From Aplectana chamaeleonis (taxonomy: Eukaryota; Nematoda; Chromadorea; Rhabditida; Cosmocercidae): a stretch of 64,000 bases of DNA. The position numbers and the translations under genes were made by a program. Shown here piece by piece: positions 1 to 11,780 of this stretch. The stretch spans positions 37,501-101,500 of the forward strand of contig JAPDOI010000359.1 of NCBI GenBank assembly GCA_029168955.1, given 5' to 3'. The notes beneath the pieces were generated by a model. The model did not search any database. It was not told the DNA's origin and saw nothing but the letters and a program-made list of their open reading frames with translations. Within the stretch, counting starts at the first letter, position 1. Each line of letters starts with the position of its first letter.

Positions 1-273
1 CCCGCAGCCACCATGACAGTCCGCTGAGAATTCCGAAGGGAGGGGGGCATTATGGTGTGGCACTTGGACACACCAAATTTTCTGAGCCGCCACGAAATAG
101 GATCACCAACCGGGGTTATCGATAGGATACTCATTGCAGTGCGTCTCTGATTCATTACATGTCACATAAATGGCACAAGATAAGTCGCAGGTAACTTAAA
201 TCGGCCCAGAAGGATTTCTAAAAGGAGTATACGACGCACTCTTAGGATCACGCTTAGGGCAGACGTTGTTATC

Positions 274-453
274 GGTTCGATTACCCATGTTTTAGGTACT
301 TGACCCCACACTAAGGGGTCGTTAATGCTTGCACCGCCGAGCGGCGCGGCGAAGTGCAATCCTACGATATCGATCGTGCAGCTCCCCGTGATCAATATTA
401 CAGAATTGCAGTGTGCCGCGCCGCTCGGCGGGTTAGGTATAAACGACCCCTAA
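274..453. repeat. Foldback element with SL1-like left end
   Basis: Positions 274-298 match the nematode SL1 leader plus its following GTA at 21 of 25 bases. About 15 bases on, the arm at 313-350 is repeated inverted at 417-453; both arms hold an AGGGGTCGT block and a GCCGAGCGGCGCGGC core. A SL1-like sequence in the same relation to inverted arms occurs at 38.8-39.2 kb, so this is probably a second, shorter or damaged member of that family. No right-hand SL1-like end was found. No coding potential is visible. Confidence 0.5.
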
Positions 454-574
454 TAGGGAAGGCCGTGCACAGCGTTTTCCGCTTAGCGTGTGGTCTAGGG
501 CGTTCTCTGGGTAGCGTGATGGCCACCCATGGTGAAAAAAATTGACTTAATCGGTTGGCTTTCGCCTGACGCGG

Positions 575-3500
575 TCATTCCGCATCTTCACCGAGGTGTG
601 CCGTCCTAGTAGTCAGCCGTGTCCATTTTTCACGGTCTTCAGCCACAATTTGAACACATTCCATCCATCTGTCACTATTCCATTTCCTGCGAAACGAAAC
701 ATCGCGCCTGAACTGTCTTTCTCTGCCGAGTGACTTCAAATCCTCTTTAACCACATCCGTTCAGAACTTGCGCCTACGTCCAGGTGGCCATTTCCAGACA
801 GGATTTGGAAGCATTCTTGAAGCGTGTTGTACGAGACGATCCGGCGTTCTTCTTAGTATATGCCCGAGCAGTCGAAGTCGACTTTCCATTGCTGCTTGAG
901 ATGGCGTTAAGAGATGCTGGCACCTCCCTCGTGTCAAGCGTTGATGTGCTGCGTCGATTTCCTTGTAAAGGTATTCGTCATGGCATACACGCGGCCAGAA
1001 ATATCCAAGCAAACGCCTAAAAAGCTTCCTCTCCGTGCAATCCAACCTTTCCATCTGCGTCTTCGGTGCTGCCCACGTCTCCGATCCGTACATCATGATA
1101 GGGCGAATAGCGGATAGGTAGACGCGCAACTTGACTTCCTTCGCAATGGTGGTAGACCACAAACACTTGGTTAGAGAATTGAATGCAGACGTAGCTTTCG
1201 CACATCGTTGTCCAATATCCGCTGCATAACTACCATCGTTCTTCAGCAAACAGCCCAAATAACAGAAATCGTCCACCAGTTCGATACGTTGTCCGTCCAC
1301 ACAAACTCCCGTTGAAGACCTCTGAGAGATCCACATCTGCTTGCGTTTGTCGGGACGAAGACGAAGTCCATAGGCTGCGGCATACTTCGAAACGAGGTTC
1401 ACAATCCTTTGTAGTTTTGCGTTGTTTTCAGCGAATAACACGATGTCGTCGGCGTACTCCAGGTCGACAAGGGAGCGTCCTGATGGTGTTAGGATCACAT
1501 CCGCAGGAAACTGTTCTGCAACTCTACGCATGATGTCATCAACGGCAGTTGAAAAGAAAAGTTGCTGCAATGGCTCCTTGCCTTACTCCTGTTTTTACCT
1601 CGAAAGCTGACGTAAATCCGACAGGTGTACGAACTGCTGCTGTTGTTCCTTTGTTCATGTCCTCGATTAACCGAACATACTTTTCCGGGATTCCATCGGC
1701 TCGCAGAGCATTGAGCAATCGATCACGATGAGGAGAGTCGAACGCGGCTTCAAAGTCCAAAAAAGCAAGCTGTAATGGCTTCGAATACCGCTGCCACTAT
1801 TCGATTACTCTTCTCACGACGAGCACTTGGTCGATGGTCGGTCTTCCAGGTCGAAAACCGGCTTGCTCATCTCTGGTCGTTCTTTCACGATGTTTGATAA
1901 GTCGCTCGAGAATGATACGTTCTAAAACCTTGTACATGACACGAAGTAGAAAGATTCCTCTGTAGTTCTTAGGATCCGTGACGGATAGCTTCTTGTGAAG
2001 AGGTACGATGATCGCATGTCTCCACGAATCGGGTATCCTTTCGCTCATCCATATGGCACGGATGGTGTTGGTCATTTCACGAATCCCAGACGGAGGAAGA
2101 GCCTTCAGCATTTCAGCAGTGATGTTGTCATCTCCACCTGCCTTTCCATACTTCATTTTCCAGACACAATCCAAAACTTCAGACTCAGTCGGCGGTTCCT
2201 CACTGACATCGTAATGTGCTCTCTGAGCTCGGGTACTGATGGCGCTGGACGATTCAGTAGTGAACTGAAGTAATCCTTCCATATTGGCAGCGTCGCATCA
2301 CCAACTGCAACTCCATTGGTAGTGTTGAGGACAGCAGAACATCTCTTCATCTTGCCGCTATACTGTCGTAACAACGTGTAGGCTTTCCTCGGATTCTTCT
2401 CCTCCCAAGCCTTCTCAACCTCCTTAGCTCTACACGTCCACTCTCGCTCGCGGTCACTTTGAAGCTGCCGACGCAACTTCCTCCTCAGACGCTTCTCCTC
2501 CACGAAGTTTCCTGCAGTTCAGAGAGCACATACCCTGTTGTAGGTAGATGTTGTTTCTTCTGAGACGTAGGCGAACTTCTTCTTAGGCTGTACAACCGGG
2601 AGTGCCCCTTTCGCAGCGTCCTGGATGCACTTGACAAAAGAATCCGCGTCGCAAAGTTTCTTCTTAGTCCGTACTCCGATGTGAATAGAAACGCGTTGTC
2701 GAAAATTCCTTCTGCACTCTTCATCTCTGAGACTTGCCATGCCAATCCTCTGAAGAGGCTGAGCCCCTCGCTCCCTCTTATGAATCCTCGCGGTGAAGTT
2801 CAACAGAACAGGACGGTGATCCGAATCGAATGCGACATCCCACGCAGCTCTATATCTTCGAATGTCCGATACTGGAATATTCCTCGTCAGGACATAGTCA
2901 AGCTGTAGTTTCAAAGTTGTCATCTTCCGCTTCCGCTGCTCTTCTTGAGATAGCTGGGTTGGTCCCTGCCACGTAAGCTGATGGCGGCGATGATTCCTCT
3001 TGAATGTCGATGCAATAATCAGACCACTGCGTTCACAAAAGTCGACAAGGCGGTAGCCATTGTCCGATGTTTGGTCCACTGGGTAGAACCATTTACCGAG
3101 TACTTCGGATTCCTAATCAAGTCCTATCTTCGCATTTGCGTCAATCCCCACGACAACATCATGTTTACAAGCTATCCTGGCCAGCAACGTATTTAGTTCC
3201 TCATAAAACGCATCCTTCGAATCGCCTTCGGCGGTTTCAGTGGGCGCATGAGCACTCACTATCCACAGATTGAATCCTCTGTGATCCCGCAGTCGTACGA
3301 ATGCATTCCGACACGACGTTGAGCCGAACTTCTTGACCATACCATTGAAATCCTTCCTTACAGCTATTGCACAGCCTCCCACTCTCCTATCGTCAGCGTT
3401 ACCGCAGTAGATGGTGTACTCTCCGACGCTGATGACGAGTCTATCCTTGAGGCGGGTTTCCTGCAAAGCAGCAAATGGTGCATAGAAATAGCTCAGAAGT

Positions 3501-3796
3501 CTGGATAGCGCAGTTTTTTTAATATCACTCGACAGCGATCGACAGTTCAGGGTGGCGAAATTGTGGCTTGTGACCAAAGACTCCGTGAACTCCCTAGGTA
3601 CGGATCCTAAGGAGTTATGGACCAGAGGCCTTGGTGTGCCGGACGGCGACAACTTTATGCAATGTGCGGGATACTTTCGCGATATAGTTGTGCACGCTAT
3701 ATCGCTCGAACGTTCCCTGTGTACACTCAAACGTCTGCTGGGTTCAGTAGAAGCAGGGGCACCAACGAGCAGGTACCAACAGACTTGTATACCCAC
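575..3796 (-). mobile_element. RTE-clade LINE copy 1, nearly full length, inactivated
   Basis: This non-LTR retrotransposon encodes an apurinic-type endonuclease followed by reverse transcriptase (RT), which nick the target and copy the element RNA into it. From the 5' end at 3796 one reads endonuclease motifs QETRL, GIDANAKIG and SDHRPV. The RT follows, with FRPGRPT, LDFEAAFD, GVRQGA and the catalytic YADD at 1445-1456, and a Cys/His-poor C-terminus ending in a TGA at 575-577. It is a pseudogene: in-frame stops lie near 3112, 2518 and 1795, another just below 761 (comparison suggests a former Trp codon), and frameshifts lie near 2220 and 1565. Two further copies at 15.5-18.5 and 27-29.2 kb align to it and serve as internal references. 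RTE elements are abundant in hookworms. The 5' end is set by where homology to copy 2 stops; no clear target duplication was seen. Confidence 0.93.
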
Positions 3797-4389
3797 CCCC
3801 GGTGAATAAATAAAGGTTACATGTCATGTAATTGTAACCTATGTGCATGTAATATAAATTTAAGTTAGGTTTAATATAAATGTATGATAAATGTAATCTA
3901 AATGTAACTTATTTGAGACATTCAAGTAGGTTAGATTTATACACATCAGAAGTAACCATTTGCCTATGTTAGTCATTGGTTTAAGATTTTCTATAAGCGT
4001 GGATTCATTTGCTCTTTACAAATCACGTATGAAGATTACGCTCACTAAGGGCTGATTTCACACCCCGCGACGCTTCGGAAAACGTCGCACTGGGAGTTAT
4101 GAGGGATGAATGAAGTAACAAAAATGTATGCAGGGGTTTCTCAACGGACTTTTTGGTAGGTCAAAAAATTACAATGACTGATTAAAACTGACTGAAATTC
4201 CCCAATTAAAGCAAATGGAATGAAAATAACTGCTAAGTACTCTTCAGGTTATAAAGAAATTGGCATATACAAAGTTTGGAGCCTTGATTTTGGCTCATTC
4301 TTGAGATATAGGCCGTTTCTGAGATCATTGCATGATTTTCACTCCTCTTTTCACTCGACTAAAGCAGCACAGCGTTATCAGCAGCGATG
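3797..4389. other. AT-rich intergenic stretch
   Basis: Positions 3810-3920 carry a degenerate short repeat built on TGTAAT and TAATATAAAT. The rest shows no open frame of note, no terminal repeats and no RNA-gene motif that I can defend. Confidence 0.5.
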
Positions 4390-4397
4390 ACGGAGAG

Positions 4398-4703
4398 CAG
4401 GGATGAGCGGAATAAAAATAAGAAATTTCGGAAATCGGGTTTCGGGTTTCGGAACAAAAATTTTTTCTCGGGTTTCGGAAATCGGGCGCGAAACGTCTAA
4501 AAATGCGCGGAAATGCGGTTTTTCGGAACGTGAAACGCGGAAAAATTCAGAAATCATCTAATGTTTTCTTAGGTCCCAGACGACCCGATATTTTCGCATT
4601 CCGAGGCGTTTTCTGCGGTTTTCGGAATGCGGAACGCGGAATGCCAAAAATGCGCGAAACTGCGGGTTTCGGAACGCGAAGCGCGGAACTCCGCTCATCC
4701 CTG
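4398..4703. mobile_element. hAT-type MITE, 306 bp, with intact target duplication
   Basis: The element starts CAGGGATGAGCGGA at 4398 and ends with its inverted complement at 4703. It is flanked on both sides by the identical 8-bp ACGGAGAG (4390-4397 and 4704-4711). An 8-bp duplication with CAGGG-type ends is the signature of the hAT superfamily. The interior consists of reiterated GGTTTCGGAA/CGGAAATCGG units and has no transposase, so it must have been mobilised in trans. The exact duplication and clean ends argue for a fairly recent insertion. Confidence 0.9.
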
Positions 4704-4916
4704 ACGGAGAGGATAACGAAGGGGACTACAAGACAGCTAGAATGGAGCGGTATCACGGGTTCGAATCCAGCAATGGATTTTCCGCACTGTTTTATTTTCC
4801 TCTGTTTGTTCGTTAATCTATTATGCCTCTTTCTCACTTTCCGTTTCATTTTTTTAGCATTTATGTTTTTTTGCTTACCTAGGCATTGTGCTCAATGACT
4901 GAAGTGTGCTTTCTTA

Positions 4917-5202
4917 GGGCTATGGTATACTTTTGCGACACACGGTCGCGTCGCTCTGCTCAGCGACAGCCACCGCCTCCCGCCCTTCAAATCTGTCGTT
5001 GTCGCAGTGCACTGCACAGCGACAGCGACAGTGGTAGCGGCAGGCTATTGCACGATTGCAGTATGTCAGCCGTCCGCGACACGTCGCTGCGACCCACACG
5101 CGACATCTGTCCCTTTGCGGTTGCTTCGATACGGGTCCCGCCGCGATTTGTGTTAGATTGCATGCCTGTCGCTTATTACAGCGAAAAAGTATTCCATACC
5201 CC
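4917..5202. mobile_element. MITE with TTA flanks and imperfect terminal inverted repeats
   Basis: The left end GGGCTATGGTATACTTTT is mirrored by a right end reading inward GGGGTATGGAATACTTTT, and TTA lies on both sides (4914-4916, 5203-5205). Inside are degenerate GCGACA/TGTCGC blocks that also pair across the centre, so most of the element can fold. No protein is encoded. Similar CAGCGACAGCGACAG blocks recur at 20.2 and 30.66 kb. Confidence 0.7.
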
Positions 5203-5295
5203 TTATGGTGGAAGATTATTGAATCTTTCCGGAATAACAAGATAAATACAGAATGAAATAGTAAAAGCTATTTAATACAGTGTATGTACTTCATC

Positions 5296-5427
5296 ATCAA
5301 CAGAAAAGGATAGCAGCTGTGACTGCGTTCGATGAAGCAACCGAGACAGAGACGCTTGTCGCTCTAGTCGCCTCTGCTTCGGTTGCTTCATAGAACGCAG
5401 TCACAGCTGCAAGCCTTTTCGGTTGAT
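5296..5427. repeat. Near-perfect hairpin, about 55-bp arms
   Basis: The arm beginning ATCAACAGAAAAGG at 5296 is complementary over about 55 bp to the arm ending CCTTTTCGGTTGAT at 5427, with only a few mismatches and a loop of roughly 20 bp. It encodes nothing. The arm is much longer than a microRNA precursor, so a small palindromic MITE is more likely than a microRNA gene. Confidence 0.8.
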
Positions 5428-6050
5428 AATAAAGTATTATATAGTTACTATAATATCATTCTGATTTGTTTTTTTCTCTATAAAGAATTATTACACTTTA
5501 GAACACACGTATGCGTACAAACAAAGTCAAGGAAAATGCCAATCCTAGACAAGAAAAAGGATTCCTTGTTTTCTTAGCGCCCATTATAGCCTTACATATA
5601 ATTAATTTTCAGGAGGCGCCACTTAGTGGACTTACATGCCTGCCAAAACTTCATCAAAAACTACTGACCATACTTCAATCGAGACATTTTTTTTGACTCT
5701 GTGGTCATATCCCATAGGGGAAAAACTCGGAAAAAAAAATTCCTAAAATTTTTTGGGTATGGTGTTTTGAGAATTACAGCTGCTAATTTTTCACATAACA
5801 GCCATTTTTGCTCGTAAAAAATAAGAAATGCAGCCATGATAGGCCACTTGGAAAGAAGCTGCACCCTATTTTTTGTCGTTTTTCGACTTTTTCGACCTAC
5901 CGAATGATCCGTTGGGGAAACGCAGCACAAATGTTTGTTACTATATTCATCCTTCACAACTTCGGATAGAAGGTTTTCCAAAACGTCGCGGGTTCCTCGA
6001 GACTTTCCCTAGTCACATTCAGAATGCCATTTGTTCGAATACAATGACTT
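5428..6050. other. Unannotated AT-rich sequence
   Basis: I see no gene, terminal repeat or tandem structure here. The short open frames lack recognisable motifs and have no splice-consistent continuation. Confidence 0.4.
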
Positions 6051-6054
6051 AAAT

Positions 6055-6297
6055 CCTCGGTACTACGGAATTTTTTTCTTATCCGAATTTCCATGGGAAT
6101 TATCCGGTAGATCCGATTTTATCCGATCGGATATCCGATGACCGATCCGGTGGAAATTTCTCGTTTCGGATAGGATCCATTATCCGAAATTCTCATCTGG
6201 GCCAGTATCCGTTTTATCCGATAAGTCGGTTCGGCTAAATTGGCGATATCCGAAAATCCGATCCGACGCGATTGTGGCCATCGAATGGAATGTATAC
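6055..6297. mobile_element. Fragment of the TATCCG-rich transposon family
   Basis: This segment is packed with ATCCGA/TCGGAT words and ends in ATGGAATGTAT. It corresponds, in inverse orientation, to the left 245 bp of the complete element at 17098-18072: both contain GTACTAC followed by a T-run and ACGGATAAG. The other end is missing, so it is a truncated copy. No coding sequence is present. Confidence 0.7.
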
Positions 6298-6920
6298 TGA
6301 ATTGCTGGCCGTGGAGCGCGCTGGTCAGTTACGGGACTGGCCGTGGGACGTGCAGGCGCGCGCTGAAACCAAATACATGTTTTTGTGATATAACAATCAA
6401 ATGGAACTTGATAAGGATATTCACTAAGCTCTCAGTTGTAAAATTGAGCCGAAATGAAATTTTTTTGAAAGTTGAAAACGTCTTTCTGGGTTCGGTAGGC
6501 CTTTGGGTCGATCTTTTGTTACTTCCTTTCAACAAAAGAAAAAGTAAAGTAATTGATCAGCAAGTGATGTAGTGCAAATGAGTGGAAATGAAATATATCA
6601 CATGATTACGGGACAAATGTTTTTCTGCACATATCGGTCAGCCTTTCCTCCCTTAAAAATCACCTGAAAGAAAGGTGAACGGGATTCGATCGAGAGATCA
6701 CGGCTTGACGCAGCGATTCGTAGCGATCGACTGATCGACTCTTCCTTCCTCAAACCACGAATTAGTAAATGGGGTCCTGAAATGAGGCCAAAGGGGTGCT
6801 GAAAAGCAGTTTTCAATGATTTTTCTGCGGTTACTTCAACATGGCTGTTGTGTAGGGCAGTAGAGCATCCATTATATATTTCGAAAGCTCAGAACGAAAT
6901 TCATTGCGAACGACTAAAGC
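6298..6920. other. Unannotated sequence between repeats
   Basis: No motif-bearing open frame, inverted termini or tandem repeat was found here. Confidence 0.4.
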
Positions 6921-6924
6921 AGTA

Positions 6925-7850
6925 ACGCCGGCTGAGGGGGCAGGCAATACCGGCTGACTGAACATTGTACCCGGGCGAGCCCCGGGATTCACTGCCCTCT
7001 CAGCCGGTAAATGGTGGAGCGCTCAGCCGGCAAGTGGTGGCCCCTCACACTGCGTTCACTGCCCCCTCAGCCGGTTAATGGCTGCCCCTCAGCCCGCATT
7101 CACTGCCCCCTCAGCCGTTAAATGGAGGTCCGCTCTGCCGGTATTAGTAGCTTACTACGTGAATGATATCGATCTGCAAGTGTAGATTAAGCCCCTAGTG
7201 GGCTCTCCCTATTCCCCAGCAAGTTCGAGGCTTGCGTTTCATTTCTGAAACGGCAAGCCTTACCTTGCTTGAAAAATCATGAGCTGACACGCTGTCACGT
7301 CCTCACGGTCACAACGAACCGTAAGGGGTGAGGGGTCGATGATCCAAATCGTGTGGATGACAACCCGCTCGAATGCCAACACCCGAATCAGCTCGAAGCC
7401 CATTCCGCCCGCACCGCACATGAGCCTGGTTCGCTTTAGTGTCTGCCCGATCAGCCGGTGGTATGCTCCGCCATTGATTATTGTCTGCCCGCTCAGCCCG
7501 TAAAGCCATGCCCCTCAGCCGGTAATGCTATGTCTGCCCGATCAGCCGGTGACATACTCCGCCGTGGATTTATGTCCGCCCGCTGACCCGGTAAAGCCAT
7601 GCCCCTCAGCAGGTAAAACGCATGCCCGCCCGCTCAGCCGGTAAGAAGCTCCGCCCCCAAAATAAGCCTGCCCGCTCAGCCGGCGACCCTACTTCTCCGC
7701 CCGCTCAGCCGGTGTTATTATCTGAGGATGCCTATAAGTGTCAACTAACTACTGAGTGCTTTTTATATACCAGCTGCGCCAGGCGGCTAACGCGGCCCAG
7801 CGCCACTGGCAAACCGGCTTCGCCGGCTCGGTGGCCTTCTTAGCCGTAAC
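6925..7850. repeat. Degenerate GC-rich tandem-repeat tract (CTCAGCCGGTAA units)
   Basis: The words CCGCTCAGCCGGTAA and CCCCTCAGCCGG recur more than fifteen times with irregular spacing, mixed with TGCCCGCT and CACTGCCCCCTCAGCC blocks. This is an old, scrambled minisatellite rather than coding sequence; the open frames across it simply reflect the lack of stop triplets in the unit. Confidence 0.75.
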
Positions 7851-7969
7851 ATTCTAGATAGCGCGTTCAGACCTTAAAAAATGTGTAGCGATGCTGGTAA
7901 TTAAGTACGATTTTGGGAGTTTTGAAAAATAGTTTTCATGACTCCTACGAACTCCGCCGCTTGTCGTTT

Positions 7970-8490
7970 GACTCCGCCAAACGATAGGTCAGCTCTACCG
8001 GCCTCCCTCCTTTACCTATGTGTAGCTTTCCTTTGGCTTTGCCGAACGCTACTATGGCTTTTCCGGCTCCCCTCCATAGAGCCTTGTGCAGCATAAATTG
8101 GCTTCACCAAGCAACTGGCTGGCCTCTCCCGGCCTCCCTCCATCAACTATACGTAGCATTCCTCTGGCTTCGCCACACGGTAGACCGGCTTCCCCCGGCT
8201 TTCCTTTATACGTCATACGTAGCATTCGTTGATTTGGTCAAACGATGAGCTGGCTTCTCCCCGCCTCCGCCCATCAACTGTTTGTAGAATTCGTATGGCT
8301 TGGCAAAACGCTACACAGGCTTCCGCGACCTTATTCGTTAATCATGTGTTTTTGCTTGGCTTTGCCGAACGATGGGCTGGCTTCCCCCGACTTTTTTTAT
8401 AAGCCTGACGAAGCATTCACTTTACTTTCCCAAACGTTATGCCGGCTTTTTCGACCTCTCTTCATCGGAATCAAGCGGGCTGTTGTGTAA
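7970..8490. repeat. Diverged tandem repeat, period about 70 bp
   Basis: At least six successive units share the order GGCTTYGCC, AAACG, GGCTTCTCCGGCCTCC, CATCAACTAT, CGTAGCATTC. Units differ by 20-30%. A further isolated unit lies at about 8625-8695. The apparent open reading frames at 8018-8490 are repeat translation and not proteins. Confidence 0.75.
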
Positions 8491-8694
8491 GACTTAAGCG
8501 GAGCTGTGATCCCCACCCACTGATGACCAAACTTTTCGGAAACATTCACGGTCCCTCCGGGTTTAGGCTGAAATTTAAACGATTCGATTGACATCTGTTG
8601 AGACAACATCAGTTAACCCTGCTCTCCGTTAACTATGTATAGCATTCGTTTGACTTTTCCAGACGATAGACGAGCTTTGTCAGACCTCCTTCAT

Positions 8695-8960
8695 TAGAAA
8701 GTAGTGCCACCTTGGTCCGAAACTTAGAGAGCTTAGAGGACTCAATGTGCGACAGCTATTGTGGTCCCACCACGACCCTAAACGGTTAAATTTGAAAGGA
8801 CTCAATATATGCAACAGGTAGGGTGGTCCCACCATGATCCATAAGGGCGAAAGTTTAGAGGACCCAATATGCGGCAGGTAGGGTGGTCCCCCCACAATCC
8901 ATAACGATGAAAGTTTTAAGGACTCAGTATGCAACAGGTAGGGTGGTCCCACCACGATCG
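8695..8960. repeat. Tandem repeat, about 60-bp unit, four copies
   Basis: The unit contains GGTAGGGTGGTCCCACCA, a CATAA word and GGACTCAATATGC, repeated about every 60 bp at roughly 8755, 8820, 8880 and 8940, with a weaker copy before. It borders the 70-bp array but is unrelated to it in sequence. Confidence 0.8.
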
Positions 8961-10152
8961 TAATGCTGTGCGCGCTCCCCTAAACGTAGCACACTTTTCG
9001 CGACCTTCTCCTAGGGTTGTTGAAACAATAACGCGCTCTGACTAGTGGTGTCGAAAATTGCGGGAAATTCAAAGGCCCGGTCTGACGTTGGTCGGACGTG
9101 TGTCGGACGTCGGACAGAAAACGTTCAGACACACCACCACGCCGCCTATTATCTGTAAGGGTAAAGATGGTGACAAAGTTTCAAACTTCATCCCGCTGGC
9201 ATATGTGGGCGTCATATGGGCTTCTATGGTCTGTTCTTTTTTATATACATCTCTCGAAACGTAACAGTAATTGGGGCGTGAAATTACATTTGAACTATGT
9301 GGTGGACAGAAGCATGAGGCGTCCGCAAGTTTCACGAAATAAATTGCCCTGTAGTCGCCTTCAAGCGATTTTTCGTACTTCCCTCATGTATGCGTGGAGA
9401 ACTGCTCAAATGAGGTTATTTTGAAGCAGAGGATGTCTGCTTAAAAACGCGCCTAAGTTGAAGTCCTCGGACCGTCAATTAAAAGAATGCGAGAGCCAGT
9501 TGTCGAACTCCACACGTCGGCTCTGTCAAATTCTGCACTCCTATTTTCGTTATTTTTTGCATTCCCTGACGAAGTCCTGGCGACGATATTCGTTTTCAAG
9601 TGCGGTTGAAGATTCTTCATAGAATTTTGTACATTTCGTTGATTATCAAGAAAATCGATAATCGATCGGTTTTACAGATTTTTGAGAAGGGTTGGTAGAA
9701 TGTGATAGGAAATCTTCAAGGGCACATATGTCTCAATATTGACGCCTTAGCGGTGTCTGGTAAACGGAAAAAGTGGGACGAATGCAGCTAAACTAACTAC
9801 CGTCCTTGCTCAAGCTTGAATTTTGGCATCGTGCTCTCGCGTTCCTTTAATAGCGGGTCCAATGACTTCAGCTGTGCTACGTTTTAGAGTAGACATCCTA
9901 TGCTTCGAAATGACCCAATTGGATCAGTTCTTCACGGTCACACGCGGTATGGAGCAACATTTACCGAAGCCGTTTTAGCGCTAGTGTCACGCTACAGAAC
10001 GTTGTGCATTTTGAAGAAGAGGTTCGATAAAAAGAACATACTGTACAAGGTTGATTATAGATGCGCTTATGAAGCCGCGGTAAGATTGGAAAGCTTTGTC
10101 GCCATGTTTCAAAAGCACCCTGTAGTTTGCCAGTTTTCCTGTTCCATTCCAT
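8961..10152. other. Unannotated unique sequence
   Basis: Apart from a local GTCGGAC triplication near 9090-9118, nothing repeats. The small open frames at 9058-9424 and 9900-10154 contain no family motif I recognise and no convincing exon borders. Confidence 0.35.
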
Positions 10153-10154
10153 AA

Positions 10155-10617
10155 GGCTCCGTCCATACGTGGCGTGAACGCCCGCTCTCTCTCTTTCCAG
10201 CGCTCCTCAGAGCTCTTCAACGCTGATAGGTGCCCGTGCAGGCAGAAAGACACCGGCAAATGCATCCTGCCTTGTGTTGATTCGACTGAGAACGCTTGAC
10301 CTGGTGATCACTCACTCGAATCGACTGGTTTCCTGCTCTTGGTTTGGGATGGTCTTAGCAGGCGTATTAGACAAGATGATATTGGTTTTAAGGTAGGTTT
10401 GGCTTTTATTTCTCGAGGGATAAAGCAAATGGCTGGAAAGTGGCCGCGTCTCTCCCGAATCAACCGTGAGCGAGCCAGAGGAGGCGTAAACGCGCGGTAG
10501 CGGGCATGAGCGCGCGAAAGCGAACCTAAGCGCCCAGCAGCGGCTAGAAAATCGTGTGTTATTGACGACCATCGATTTTGCGTTATCGCACGCTCTCGCA
10601 AAGTTTGGACGCTGCCT
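10155..10617. mobile_element. MITE, AGGCTCCGTCCATACG family, copy 1
   Basis: The left end AGGCTCCGTCCATACGTGGCG is mirrored at the right end (TTGGACGCTGCCT at 10605-10617). A second copy at 50579-51037 has better preserved ends. The interior has CGCG-rich patches and no transposase. The AGGC...GCCT termini resemble the larger MITE group described at 14.5 kb but the next bases differ. Confidence 0.7.
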
Positions 10618-11776
10618 AAGAAGAAGCACAGCCTAAAATTAGCGACTTGATCTACCAATACATTAAAATCGATTGATTTGATAATCAGCAAATCTTTGTG
10701 GGATTCCTGACAAACTGGGAATAACCCTCGGATTTTTTAATATCTCGTCAGGTCTGCTTGTGGGTTCGGTGCAATTCGTACAGTTTAATCCATTCCGCCT
10801 GACCTTTGTAGCCTCATCCCGCACTGCAGGTGTTTCTCTCCCTCCTCATCTCCGTTTACATAGAGCCCTTTTAGGATTAGTAGAAACTCTTCCAACTGTT
10901 TTCACAGCCGATTTAATCAGCCATGGGTGTTGCATCCTATTCTGTAAATTTTCTCCTCCCTCATTCTCTACATATTCATGTATGTAGAACAGTCATACGC
11001 TCACACACATACATACACATCGTCCATCGTCTATCACGGCGCATCTCTCTTCATCACCATTCACGTCGCCAACCTGTTTTCCCAGTCGTCACCGATCAAT
11101 TTCGCTATGGGCTACATGCAGGTGAAAGATGACGGGACAAAAAACTAATGTTACCTCAGTTTTTCATCCGTCAGTCATCAACTCTTGATACAGATGATTT
11201 TTCTTTCCTCGTTCGAGCTAATTTATTCACCTGCGGTCCTAATGGCTATTCATGTATTTGTGCAGACGACGACGATGGCTGTGTTATCCCATTTTGTTCA
11301 CTCTACTGTTTTCGTTCTCACGAATTGCTTTTTTGTTTTCAATTCTGATTTCTTCTTTTTCGACTTGTGAGAAGCCGCTAGTAGCATACTGCCTTGACGT
11401 TTCAATGCGTTTGCAAGTGGTCCGCTGGGCAGGAGGTTAATGCTGACAGTGAGCCCCGGTGAAGATTGCTATATTAATTGTCTAAAGGCAGAGTGTCTTG
11501 CGGATACATAGGTGGTTTTCCCCCCCAGTTCTGACCTCACAATGACCGGTAGAGTAACGGAATCCCCCCCCCCCCCACCCACTTTACTTTACATGACACC
11601 ACCGACCTGTCTAATTGCTCCTGCGTGCTGTAAACTGAAGTAAACATTTGACCGCAATTATACCACAATTTGTATTGAAAACTCTGTACCTTCAACTTGG
11701 ACTTCTCTATAGAAATCAATACGCATCCAAATTGTGTTATTAAAGTAATGCGGAGTATCAGGTCTACAATTAAGCT
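10618..11776. other. Unannotated sequence, pyrimidine-rich on the plus strand
   Basis: Overlapping short frames at 10760-11440 are pyrimidine-rich and hydrophobic in translation but carry no recognisable domain. No terminal repeats were found. A C-run (C11) lies at about 11566-11576. Confidence 0.35.
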
Positions 11777-11780
11777 TTAA

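Noticed and set aside
4740..4800. tRNA gene suggested by CGGGTTCGAATCC at 4757-4769
   Set aside because: The bases around it do not form a T-stem or acceptor stem and no A box lies at the right distance; at most a tRNA or SINE relic.
5296..5427. microRNA precursor
   Set aside because: Arms of about 55 bp with few mismatches are too long and too perfect; it looks like a palindromic element.
10760..11440. Coding exons in overlapping plus-strand frames
   Set aside because: Composition is pyrimidine-rich, the frames overlap each other, and no domain or splice pattern supports a protein.
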